From Paratinospora sagittata (Eukaryota > Streptophyta > Magnoliopsida > Ranunculales > Menispermaceae): a stretch of DNA of 64,000 nucleotides. This document shows, piece by piece, positions 47,253 to 58,999 of the stretch (position 1 is its first letter; each line of letters starts with the position of its first letter). The stretch is taken from the NCBI GenBank assembly GCA_035771175.1, contig CM069612.1:27076987-27140986 (forward strand), written 5' to 3'. Both the position numbers and the translations under genes were made by a program. The notes under the pieces are model-generated. The model had not been told where the DNA came from. It did not search any database and saw only the letters and a list, made by a program, of their open reading frames with translations.

Positions 47253-48132
47253 TGATTTTGAGAAAGAAATTTCACACCTGGTAATAGGTGTGGTTTGGGT
47301 TAAAAAATCAGGGTGCGAACATAAACATATAACAGTATATAAAAATGATTGAAATAAGTAGTTATTACTGATTTTCCCCATAAATAGCATAAAATATTGA
47401 ATCATCTCATCAAAAAACATATTGTATTATAAAATAACTATTATACAAGAAATCACCCTTATCTCAATTATTATCCCTCACGTGTGTTCAAGTGTTTCAA
47501 CAATATCTAAACTTGAAAAGAGATTTATTCTTATCATATGAGTAACAATTGTTTTGAAGAAAAAAAAATATATAAAAAGGAGTGATTACATCCATTCAAC
47601 AAGCTGTTATTGCCGCTTGATCTACAATCATCGAACAACCCAATTAAAGGATATTAGAATAATATTAATTTAACTACAAAAAATATAATTCTTAGTGTAA
47701 CTATACATTTAAAATCATTAAATGAATATGTGATGCCTAACGGAAGGTGTGCGTGTAATGAATGATCTAATAATTGTGTTTATATAATTGCACTAAAATT
47801 GTAATTTTTTTTTTTTGTAATTGAATTAAAATTTCCCTTTATATTAAAATGTTTATAATATATTCTTTGCTTTTCAAAAAAAAAAAAAAAAAACTAAAAA
47901 AGAAAAAAAAAAGAAAAAAACCAAAAAATTAAATCAAACAAACTAGAAGCTCATATGTGAGCACCTTACCATATATTGCATCATACAAAACGAGAACAAA
48001 CATACATAACAAACTATTGACACAACATTAATTTTGATTAGCAACTTTGCACGGAGTACCCTCATACAAACATTGATGAGTAGATTATTATACTATTTAA
48101 ACAAAGAAGCTCATATATAAATGACCACCTTG
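47253..48132. other. 3' flank of cystatin-like copy c
   Basis: AT-rich; from about 47820 it is homologous to the flanks of copies a and b ('aactagaagctcatatgtga', 'gcatcatacaaaacgag'). An A-rich run lies at 47876-47930. No gene. Confidence 0.45.
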
Positions 48133-48558
48133 TTATTCCATCATACGGGGGAGTACTTCTAGATCTCTGTAGTCAAACAACTCAAGCTCCCTGTATTTTT
48201 CCAATAAGCTCTCATACACAATAGCCACATAAGGGTGAGGCTCCAACCTTCCAATGTAAGCAGAAATATGAAATTTATAATAGTATCCATGATCACGATA
48301 TCGTTTAGCCTCCTTGCGTGCTGCATCTATTACCTTTACAAAGTTTACGTATGGATAATTGTGTAGATCGTTTTTCGCCTTCACAGCAAACTTTGCGAGA
48401 TCTATCTCATGATCGGTTATGGCTATGGGTTCATACTTGTCCTGCTTTATATCATCAGATATCGATCCATCACCAGCGAAAGCCACATTGAAGAACAAAG
48501 AAAAAAGAAGAAGAAGAAGAATAGCAGAGAAAATGAACTGATGAACTTGAACTTTCAT
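48133..48558 (-). CDS. cystatin-like secreted protein, copy c (intact)
   Basis: 141 residues, single exon. Residues 1-28 are a strong signal peptide ending NVAFA. The mature part has DLAKFAVKAKN (53-63), which matches the LARFAV...N helix of plant cystatins, a central strand HGYYYKFHISAY (90-101), and a C-terminal VYESLLEKYRELELF (114-128) where cystatins carry their Trp-containing loop. The inhibitory QxVxG loop is not conserved (the equivalent region is KEAKRYRDHG) and the usual C-terminal PW is absent, so cysteine-protease inhibition is doubtful. It is the only one of four array copies with an unbroken frame. A role in apoplastic interaction is inference. Confidence 0.8.
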   Translation of the reverse strand: MKVQVHQFIFSAILLLLLFSLFFNVAFAGDGSISDDIKQDKYEPIAITDHEIDLAKFAVKAKNDLHNYPYVNFVKVIDAARKEAKRYRDHGYYYKFHISAYIGRLEPHPYVAIVYESLLEKYRELELFDYRDLEVLPRMME

Positions 48559-48559
48559 A

Positions 48560-49926
48560 TTAATGGATGGATTGTTATGATATGGTTTTTTTTTTTCTTT
48601 GTTTTGACGATGAATTCAATAGCTAAACTGACACTCCCAATTTATAAATGAAGCTTGATACATAGAAATAGTAGATGTGGTACATGCCAACTTGTGCTAG
48701 CTATCTTTTGTTAAATAAAAATATACATGTGAATTTTGTACGTGATAGATATAAATTTAAAAATGTAGCCATGAACGGTCCATATGACTTACAGAGTACA
48801 ATGATTACATTATCAATTTGAAATGTGGCCATTAGTGGACCAGTATTATCAATTTGAAATGTTTGTATTGTATTTAGGCATGTATAAGTTATACATCATC
48901 TAAACCAAGTGTTGAGCTATTTTGCCTTTCTTAATGTCCGTGCCAATTTGGCAATCCATCAGTCATCTCAACCTCTGACCCCCCTGAGTTGTCATCGACA
49001 ATACCTAGTCAGCTCGCATTTCAGAAAAATTATTACGATCCTCTGTGTCCTCAACCTACCTCATTTATCTCATTATAATTACACGTGTCATTTTTCTATT
49101 AGATTAAACTTATTCCAAGTAATTTTGTGCAAGCGCTATTGGATGGGCTATGTTTTGAAGAAACGTTTGTTACCATGTGCTCATTTAGGCTTGCTGAAAT
49201 AATGCATGTGTGGGGCCGTATAGTGTTAGGACGCGCACATAAGTCGCTATCAGTATTGCCTAGCTATCGTACGCTGTATGATGCATTCGACACCTGTACA
49301 CGTGTATTCCGCCTTCGCACGCGTGCGTTGGAGCCTGCTGTGTACGTGATGGGATGCAATGGCATGTGCGCGTGCGAGAGCCTTTTGGTTTATAGCGCTT
49401 CGTTGTTGAACCACAAAAGGTAGCAGCCGCAGATTGATAGTCGTCTTTCAAAACAAATTTTTTTTTTTTTTTAGGGTGAAACAAAAAGGTGTTAGATAAA
49501 TATTAAACACTAAATTATTACACTAGACACTCTCCCCCCGGGATATTAGCCTGTTGAGACCGACTAGTCTCTATACCAATAAACGGGCCAAAATCTTCAA
49601 GCTAAACTATTTTTTAAAGTATTGCCTTTGAAACAAGTTTCATTTGAAGAATTTTCATATTGAACTTATACTTTATCTCTTTTATTAAAAATCCATTTGA
49701 AGTAAAGTAAACAACTTTTTACTCAAATTATTAGCACAATTTTAAATCTCATATCATTACTTGCTGAAGGAGAAATATGAGTGATAGTTCATAGGATACA
49801 GTTATACTTTAATTTATATTTCTTTTAACTGTACCAAGAACTGTAACAGTAGTTATACAAACTGTTGAATCTTTGTTTATGTATTTAGACAAATAGTCTG
49901 TTCATACCAGTCAAGTTGAGCACATA
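48560..49926. other. upstream region of copy c and unrecognised spacer
   Basis: 48560-48880 holds promoter-side sequence shared with the other units. 49127-49423 is GC-richer, with a 98-codon open frame on the plus strand that I do not recognise; it has no signal or domain and is probably not a gene. A T-run at about 49460 precedes a short CCCCCCGGGATATTAGCCTG segment of uncertain origin. Confidence 0.35.
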
Positions 49927-50089
49927 GATAGTTCTCTAGCCTGCAAATCGAGAAGTGAATAGGTTATTCTCAAGCCCATAAGTTGAGATAAGTAGTTCTC
50001 TAACCTGTAAATCGAGAAGGAGAGAGATTGTTTTCAAACCGGTAAGTTAAGAAAGTATAGGTAATTTTTAGCTTATAAGTCGAGAGGTT
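49927..50089. repeat. degenerate minisatellite, five ~33-bp units
   Basis: Successive units share 'tagttctctagcctgcaaat' followed by CGAGAAG, with variants TTATTCTCAAGCCCATAAGT and TTTTTAGCTTATAAGTCGAG. Units diverge by roughly a quarter of their positions. Confidence 0.75.
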
Positions 50090-50513
50090 GTGAAAGTTTA
50101 GTCTTCACGTGTGAAGAAGATCCCCAAAGATGCTATCCCAGCACAAGAGCACTACTCATTATAATAATAATAATATTACACAAAGAAACTCATAAATGAC
50201 CACCTTGTTATTACAATGGTTTGGTCCAAAGGACTTTTTTTTTTTCCTTTTCTTTTGTAAAAGATTCATTTATATTTCTGTATCATCTCTAATCTCGGAG
50301 TACATTCTGCCAACAAAGATGATACGTTCTAGAGTACAATGATGCACAACAATGAACTCTTAGGCTTACAAAGAAAGCGGGCAAAACCCAAGAACAGAGG
50401 ATATAATCCTCGCAACAATAGGCCAAAAACATCGCAATAAGAAGGTAAAACCCTTTCAATAAACCCCCGTTATTAGCATAAAAATCCTACTTAGACTACA
50501 ACAGAAACAAACT
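50090..50513. other. 3' flank of cystatin-like copy d
   Basis: Homologous to 42950-43330 (3' flank of copy b), up to ACAAACTTAATC at the border of solo LTR 2. No gene. Confidence 0.6.
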
Positions 50514-50518
50514 TAATC

Positions 50519-53456
50519 TGTGACGCCCCGAAAATTATTTCATCTAGCCCATAACCAATTGCACTTTGCCCAAACTCTATGCGTTGCCTTGATATGTTTG
50601 GTGTTTGTTTGATGGTTGTTTAATGTTTGTATAGTTGATGCTTGATAATGTATATAAATATGTGTATCATAAATTGTATATGAGTCATGTTAAATTAAAT
50701 TATAATGCATATGTTATTATTTATGCATGGGCCCATTAAACCATTAATTGATATGAGTTAGGATTGATTGAATAAAAGGATACATGAGAATGAAAATTTG
50801 GCGTATTCAATGGATTGGACATCTAAAATACATGAAAGCATGAAATTGGTTAAAGTACATGTGGTTGGTATGGGTAGTATGAGACCAACGCATGTGAAGG
50901 TTGGTGCATGAAAGTGGACAAGTGTCCCAAGCCCTCAAGGAAGTGCTAGAATGAGTGGAGGGAATCAAGGAGAGAATCAAGGAGGAAATCAAGGAAAGAA
51001 TCAAGGAGAGAATCAAGGAAGGAATCAAGGAAGGAATCAAGGAAGTGCTAGAAAGAGGTGAGTGGAGAGAGAAAAAGAAATAAAAGAAAAGAAGAGAAAG
51101 GAAAGAAGAAGAGAAAGGAAGAGGGAGTTGCAGGAGGAAGATCTCTGCGACGTTTTCATCAAAGAGCTGGATCTTTGGGATATATGGTCAGATTGAGCTC
51201 AAAATTTGTCAGCAAGTTCGTAGCTTATGGTTATTCCTTCTGGTTGGTGGAGATCCTGATCAGAGGTTTCGTCTAAGAGATCTAACCTCTCAAACAAAGC
51301 TGGTCAGAAAGTCTAGATTTCTCGTGCCGTTTCGTTCAAACTTCTAGATCTCCGTAATCTACCGTTGGATGGATATAAAATTTGGGTATGTAGTGTACAA
51401 CTGATATTTCTGCATTAGAACGGTGGAGATCTTGATTACAGGTTTCTTCTGAGATATCTAACCTCTCAAACAAAGCTGGTCGGAAAGTCTGGATTTCTCG
51501 TGCCGTTTCGCTCAAACTTATAGATCTCCTCAATCTACCGTTGGATGTATATCAAATTTGGGTATGTAGTTTAAAACTGATATTTCTGCATTCTGAATGG
51601 TGGAGATGTTTATGAGTAAGTATGTTGGGTGTTATACTCATCTGAGTTTGAGTATTTGCTGCAGGAAAGGAGAAATTGTCTGATTAGAGACTTGTTCATC
51701 AAAGATACTTATCTTTTCGGTCCACCGTTGGATTGGGCTGATATTTGGAAAAAAGGTTTGTTTCTTCAAATAATTATATCTGTACGGTTGATTTTGTGAT
51801 TACATATTTCTGTTGGTAGATTGATACATCTGAACAGAATATTAAATGAAGAATTGGTAGGATTGCTTGTATTAGACCCAAATTTAGAATATGAACTTAG
51901 ACCTTTCCAAATAGCTTGCATGTCAACTATGTCGACCTAGTTGCCATTGTTGATGAACCCATGATGCAAAATCAGTAATATACATGGCTGAACATGGTGA
52001 CCTAGTGTAAATCGACAATATGGCCTAAGTATGGAAAATTTCATATTTTAGGGCTTTTGATGCTTTTGGCCTAGAATCATTGAATTGATGCAACTTATGT
52101 TTAATTAAGCATGATTAGAGTTGATTATGCTACTGATTTGGTGGTTGTGACCATATCATGGGTTAGGCCTACTTGTAATCAAGTGACCCAATTTGGGCAT
52201 GTTTATGCCTAAAAGAATTGAAAATCAATATTTTTGATTAATAGAATGGTTTATGTATGAGAACTATGCATTAGAGGCCTAAGTCATGTGATTTGAGTTG
52301 AATGATGGGATTAGATGGGATTTAGGCCTATGGTCTATATGTGGGCTGATTTAGGGTTGATGTGTAATGTCTATGTGATTGAGCATAGAAATTGATGTAT
52401 GGTAGGATATTGATGAATGTTTCAGGATCTTGATTGGGTTGATTCGGTTTGGTGGTCGTGTGTGGTTAAATACTCTCGCGAGGCTTGGTTGTGAGTAGAC
52501 TTCATTTATGATTATATCTTTTATGTCATCATATCACTTATATATATTGTATGTTGAAAGCATGAATGTGTTCTAATGTTTTGAATGATGCATTGATTTG
52601 AGAAAACCTTATGACTTTGGTTTGGCCCATCTATCTGGCTAATAGGGGGACTTAACCTTGTCATAGGAGGATTTTAGAAAGGAAATATTTGGGGATGAGA
52701 ACGGTACGGTGAAATAGACGTGTAGTAGTAACCTCAATGCATGTGGAATGTGGATCCAAATTGATAAGCTTTTACTTGCATCGAACTTATTATAAATGCT
52801 TGATATCTATATGTTATGAGCTTTTAATCATGCTACACATTGACATGCATACATGATATTTATTGATGAGTATTGATAGCATATTTGAATTCTATTCACT
52901 GGGCACCGTTGGCTCACCCTCATTTTCCTCTTTCAGGTCCTTCTGTCCCGAATAAGGGCAAAAGAGTAGTCATATCTTGAGGGCCTTGCCTGCGATAGAA
53001 TCCAAGGCCTCGATGTGAGTTGAGAGGCATTTTGATTGAACTGTGTTTTAAATTATGAAGTATTATATTTTGGATTATGTAATTATAACACTTACCACAT
53101 TGTAGTATGGGTGAGTTGGGACTTGTTGGATAGACCATGTGGGCATATGACGATTTTTATTTGTACCCACAATTTTGGACTTTATTTGTATGTCAATTTT
53201 AATGTACTGTAGCGATTATGATTTTATTTACGGTTCATTTTTATGGATTATCTCTTCTCTTGGATGATTAATACGGTGGGTAGTTTTGTTTAGTACCTTT
53301 TGATATTATGTCGTTGTTTGAGATAAGGCTCGTAGGGTCTCAACCACCTCACGGGAGTTGAGGAGTGGTCGGAGATGCCTACGCCAGGCCTCCCGCCCCG
53401 GCATTCCGCATGCCACTCCTTGCGGGGTTGGTGGTCCGGGGCGCGGGGCTGCCACA
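50519..53456 (+). mobile_element. solo LTR 2 (~2.9 kb, gypsy-type)
   Basis: 2938 bp from TGTGACGCCCCG to a GCCACA end, flanked by the perfect 5-bp duplication TAATC (50514-50518 and 53457-53461). Same family as the elements at 28506 and 55069. It carries seven units of the 12-bp AATCAAGG-type repeat at about 50960-51050 but only one copy of the ~56-bp unit found twice in the others. It is inserted a few bases beyond the stop codon of cystatin-like copy d. Confidence 0.93.
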
Positions 53457-53464
53457 TAATCAAA

Positions 53465-53897
53465 TCATGGAAGAAAACACTTAAGGTCCCTAACATCTCC
53501 CGATAAGCTCTCATACACATAAAAAGTATAAGGCAACTGCTGCTTTTCATCTATAAAGTAGTAAGACAGATGTAGTCTATAATTGTATCCAACCACCTCA
53601 TCGAATTCAATCAGTATTCTAGATTTGGATAGTAGATAATTTTGTTGCTTAACCACGTCGCGTTCAACCCTTGTTACCCTTACGAAGTAAAGGTAAAACC
53701 AATAATCACCTCTCCTATTTTTCTCATCCACGACATACTTTCCGCGATCATTCACGTGATTGGTTATACTTATGATTTCATACACACGGTGCCTTACACC
53801 ATCACATACTGATCCATCATCAGTGAAAGCCACATTGAAGAACAAAGGAAAAACGTAGAGGAATAACAGAGATAATAAACTGAACTTGAACTTTCAT
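53465..53897 (-). pseudogene. cystatin-like secreted protein, copy d (frameshifted leader)
   Basis: ATG at 53895-53897 begins MKVQVQ, but the leader frame runs into a stop at the VAFT region because of the same shift as in copy b. A long frame (53465-53845, 126 codons) covers the whole mature part: VNDRGKYVVDEKN, RVTRVERDVV, DEVVGYNYRLHLSYY (a cystatin-like QVVxG...NYRL region with Q replaced), and VYESLSGDVRDLKCF. A TGA stands where copy b has TGG, removing the last few residues. Translation from the internal Met would lack a signal peptide. Solo LTR 2 lies just downstream, and a nested LTR block just upstream. Confidence 0.8.
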
Positions 53898-55068
53898 ATT
53901 AATGGACAGATTGATATGATGTGTTTTTTATTTTTGTTTTAATGATGAGTTTGATTGTGACGGCCCACACCCCAGACCGCCATCTCTCATGGATCGGAGT
54001 GCAGAAGTGTCGGGATGGGACACCCGGCGTAGGTATCCACGACTACCTCAAATTATCCCATGAGATGATCGGGACCCTACAAACCTCAATCAAACTCTTA
54101 CATAAAATCCCTAAATTTTTGTTTTTGTTTTTATCCACATCAAACTTGATAGACTTAACAATTCAATATCAAAGTCCACATGAATCAACAAGATATAATC
54201 TCTTAAGGCATACCATAAACATAAACCAAAAAGGATGATCCTCTAAAGTATACAAGACAAATACAATGATCATAATAGTCTTTGAATAGAACATACAACC
54301 ATGATCAAAAGTCTCCAATTAAACCCAAAATGGTCTAAGGCAACATGCCTAGAACCATCATAGCAACCATAATCCATCTCACCATCTAGGTTTAACAAAT
54401 GTTATAGATTACATATGTATCGAATTAAACAAAACAATATACATATGTAAATAAATGACATCCATCCATACACGTAAGCTAGACTCACGTCAGGATGTCC
54501 CTAACTGCTACAGTGGCAAGCTCTCAAGCGTATGTTATGCCTTTGCCCTTACCTTTATCAGTAGAACCTGAAAAAAGAGTGAGAGGGTGAGCCAACGGAG
54601 CCCAGTGAATAATGTTTAATAGTGTCATCATTTATGCATCAATAAAAGTCATATATGTACATGCATGAAATAATGCTCATAAGTATGTGAATCATAAAAC
54701 ACATAATAAAATAAGCATCCACCATTTTCATGCATTTCAAATCCATTCATTTTCCATCATCATTTTCCTGCTGTAGAGACCAACATGGCCCTCCCTTATT
54801 GGGGTACAACTGACATAGAGATTATTCACTCGTAAATGACATGATCCTCCTTTAATTGGGGTATGTCATTTTCTCATTGCCACATCATTTTCCTACTGTA
54901 GAGATCAACTTATGATCCTCCCTTAATTGGGGTACAGCTGACATAGAAATCATTCACTAGCAAGTGCAATGATCCTCCCTTAATTGGGGTATGTCATTTC
55001 TACTTCTAGAGACAAGTTAGCTTGGTAATTACTCAAGCCTTCTAGATACTCACTATCTAGAGACAACT

Positions 55069-58000
55069 TGTGACGCCCCGAAAATTATTTCATCTAGCCC
55101 ATAACCCAATTGCATTTTTGCCCAAACTCTATGTGTTGTCTTGATATGTTTGGTGTTTGTTTGATGATTGTTTAATGTTTGTATAGTTGATGCTTGATAA
55201 TGTATATAACTATATGTATCATAAATTGTATATGAGTCATGTTAAATTAAAGTATAATGCATATGTTATGATTTATGCATGGGCTTAGGATTGATTGAAT
55301 AAAAGGATAAATGAAATTGAAAATTTGGTGTATTAAATGGATTGAACATTTAAAATACATGGAAGCATGAGATTGGTTAAAATACATGTGGTTGGTATGG
55401 GTAGTATGAGACCAACACATGTGAAGGTTGGTGCATGAAAGTGGACAAGTGTCCCATGCCCACTTCTAGAATCCAAGAATGTGCTAGAAAATGAGGTGAG
55501 TGGAGGAGAGAATCCAAGAATGTGCTAGAAAGTGAGGTGAGTGGAGGAGGGAATCAAGGAAGTGCTAGAAAGAGGTGAGTGGAGAGAAAGGAAAGAAGAA
55601 GAGAAAGAAGGAGAGAGTTGCAGGAGGAAGATCCCTGCGACGTTTTCATCAAAGAGGTGGATCTTTCGAATCTATGGTCCGATTGAGCTCAAAATTTGTC
55701 ATCAAGTTCGTCACTTATGGTTATTCATTCTGTCGGTGGAGATCTTGATCAGAGGTTTCGTCTAAGAGATCTAACCTCTCAAACAAGGCTGGTCGGAAAG
55801 TCTGGATTTCTCGCACCGTTTCGTTTAAACTGATAGATCTCCTTAATCTACCGTTGGATGGATATAAAATTTGGGTATGTCGTTTACAACGGATAGTTCT
55901 GCATTATGAACGGTGGAGATCTTGATTTAGGGTTTCTTCTGAGAGATCTAATCTCTGAAACAAAGCTAGTCGGAGATTTTGGATTTCTCATGGTGTTTCA
56001 CTCAAACTTGTAGATCTCATAAATCTACCGTTGGATGGATATCAAATTTGGGTATGTAGTTTTCAGCTGATATGTCTATATTATGAACGGTGCAGATGTT
56101 TATAAATTCAGTATTTTGTGTGATATAGTCATCTGAGTTTGAGTATTTGCAGCAGGAAAGGAGAAATTGTCTGATTAGAGACTTGTTCATCAAAGATACT
56201 TATCTTTTCGGTCCACCGTTGGATTGGGCTGATATTTGGACAGAAGGTTTGTTTCTTCACATAATTCAACCAGTACGGTTGATTTTGAGATTACATATTT
56301 CTGTTGGTATATTGATACATCTGAACAGAATAGTAAATGAAGAATTGGTGGGGTTGCTTGTATTGGACCTAAATTTAGAATATGATCTTAGACATTTCCA
56401 AATAGCTTACATGTCAACTATGTCGACCTAGTTGCCATTGTTGATGAACCCATGATGCAAAATCAGTAATATACATGGCTGAACATGGTGACCTAGTGTA
56501 AATCGATAATATGGCCTAAGTATGGAAAATTTCATATTTTAGGGCTTTTGATGCTTTTGGCCTAGAATCATTGAATTGATGCAACTTATGTTTAATTAAG
56601 CATGATTAGAGTTGATTATGCTACTGATTTGGTGGTTGTGACCATATCATGGGTTAGGCCTACTTGTAATCAAGTGACCCAATTTGGGCATGTTTATGCC
56701 TAAAAGAATTGAAAATCAATATTTTTGATTAATAGAATGGTTTATGTATGAGAACTATGCATTAGAGGCCTAAGTCATGTGATTTGAGTTGAATGATGGG
56801 ATTAGATGGGATTTAGGCCTATTGTCTATATGTGGGATGATTTAGGGTTGATGTGTAATGTCTATGTGATTGAGCATAGAAATTGACGTATGGTAGGACC
56901 TTGATGAATGTTTCAGGATCTTGATTGGGTTGATTCGGTTTGGAGGTCGTGTGTGGTTAAATACTCTCGCGAGGCTTGGTTGTGAGTAGACTTCATTTAT
57001 GATTATATCTTTTATGTCATCATATCACTTATATATATTGTATCTTGAAAGCATGAATGTGTTCTAATGTTTTGAATGATGCATTGATTTGAGAAAACCT
57101 TATGACTTTGGTTGGACCCATCTATCTGGCTAATAGGGGGACTTAACCTTGTCATAAGAAGGTTTTAGGAAAGGAAATGATTGGGATCAACGGCACGGTG
57201 AAATAGACGTGTACTAGTAACCCAAATAAAAATGATTGGGATCAACGGCACGGTGAAATAGACGTGTACTAGTAACCCAAGGCATGTGGAATGTGGATCC
57301 AAATTGATAAACTTTTACTTGCATCGAACTTATTATAAATGCTTGATATCTATATGTTATGAGCTTTTAATCATGCTACACATTGACATGCATACATGGT
57401 TTTTATTGATGAGTATTGATAGCATATTTGAATTTTATTCACTGGGCATCGTTGGCTCACCCTCATTTTCCTCTTTCAGGTCCTTCTGTCCCGAATAAGG
57501 GCAAAGGAGTAGTCATATCTTGAGGGCCTTGCCTGCGAGAGAATCCAAGGCCTCGATGTGAGTTGAGAGGCATTTTGATTGAATTGTGTTTAAATTATGA
57601 AGTACTATATTTTGGATTATGTAATTATAACACTTACCACATTGTAGTATGGGTGAGTTGGGACTTGTTAGATAGACTATGTGGGCATATGACGGTTTTA
57701 TTTGTACCCACAATTTTGGACTTTATGAGTATGTCAATTTTAATGGACTGTAGGGATTATGATTATTATTTATGGTTCATTTTTTTATGGATTATCTCTT
57801 GTCTTGGATGATTAATACGGTGGGTAGTTTTGTTTAATACCTTTAGATATCATATCGTTGTTTGGGATAAGGCTTGTAGGGTCTCAACCACCTCACGGGA
57901 GTTGAGGAGTGATCGGAGATGCCTACGCCGGGCGTCCCACCCCGGCATTCCGCACGCCATTCCCTGCGGGGTTGGTGGTCCGGGGCGCGGGGTCGCCACA
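55069..58000 (+). mobile_element. solo LTR 3 (~2.9 kb), nested in the older LTR
   Basis: 2932 bp, TGTGACGCCCCG to GGGGTCGCCACA, with the perfect duplication CAACT at 55064-55068 and 58001-58005. It has two copies of the ~56-bp unit (about 57180-57280), like solo LTR 1. The 12-bp repeat is reduced to one unit, replaced by a duplicated ~50-bp piece containing AATCCAAGAATGTGCTAGAA at about 55470-55550. Confidence 0.93.
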
Positions 58001-58999
58001 CAACTTAGCTTGGAAACATCCAAAGCCTTCTAGAATTCTCTATGCATGTCATTTCAAAACATAGTAAACACATACATGCCATAATGATATTCATGACTTT
58101 CAACATACAAGTATAAATGAATATGATGACACAAGTGATAAACAAAATGAACAACTTCTCACAACCAATGCCACGCAAGCAAAGCTATCCACACACGGTC
58201 TACAAAAATCCCAATGCAAAACAAGATCCTGTAAACCATAGATTCATGCACATGTATCGATTACCATGATCATCCATACATAGGCACACTAATCACGAGA
58301 CTTATTTAATAAGTCTATGTGCATCTAATTCCCATCACGAGTTTCCCATCTCATGATCAACCTCGACATCTATGCCAACCCACGTACGAGACTAATTCCC
58401 CAAAACTAAGTCAATCACTTAGTCTAGGTCATTCAATCCTAACACAAGTCCAAATCATTCAAAACCATGCAAGATTGATCATTATCAAGTCAATTCCTCA
58501 ATTCAAATCAATACATGACATATGACCCAATTTGGGAAAAAATCTTTACAATAGGCATAGAGCCAAATTGTACTAAGTCATATAAAATTAACATAGGTTC
58601 AAACATTCTAAGCCCATGATTCCACTCAAGTTAGGTCCAATTAGATAATCCCTAAGTCAATTTGATTAATTGACTTGGTTTAGGTCAAAAGCCTCAATTT
58701 GGGCAAAATCCCCAAAATTAAGCTCTATGGCGATTTTAACTTACAACTAGGGTTTCTATTGGATAAAAATACTGAACACTACCATCAATCAACTAGAATT
58801 AGTCATTTATCCAACATAGTTGATATGCAAGTCCAAAGGAAATCCCTAAGTTCGATTTCTAGGGTTTAGACCTTTACGCACAACTCCTTCAATTTCTTGC
58901 TAGAAATTGGGAAAAATGGTGTCATTGTGTTCCAAATCACCTTAGGAACCCAAATCCCTAGCTTACAACTCGTCCCTAAGAGTTTCACACAAAACCCTA

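Noticed and set aside
49127..49423. 98-codon plus-strand frame in a GC-richer segment
   Set aside because: No domain, no conservation visible in other array units; not enough to call a gene.
49927..50089. CRISPR-like repeat array
   Set aside because: Units are contiguous and degenerate with no unique spacers; plant minisatellite.
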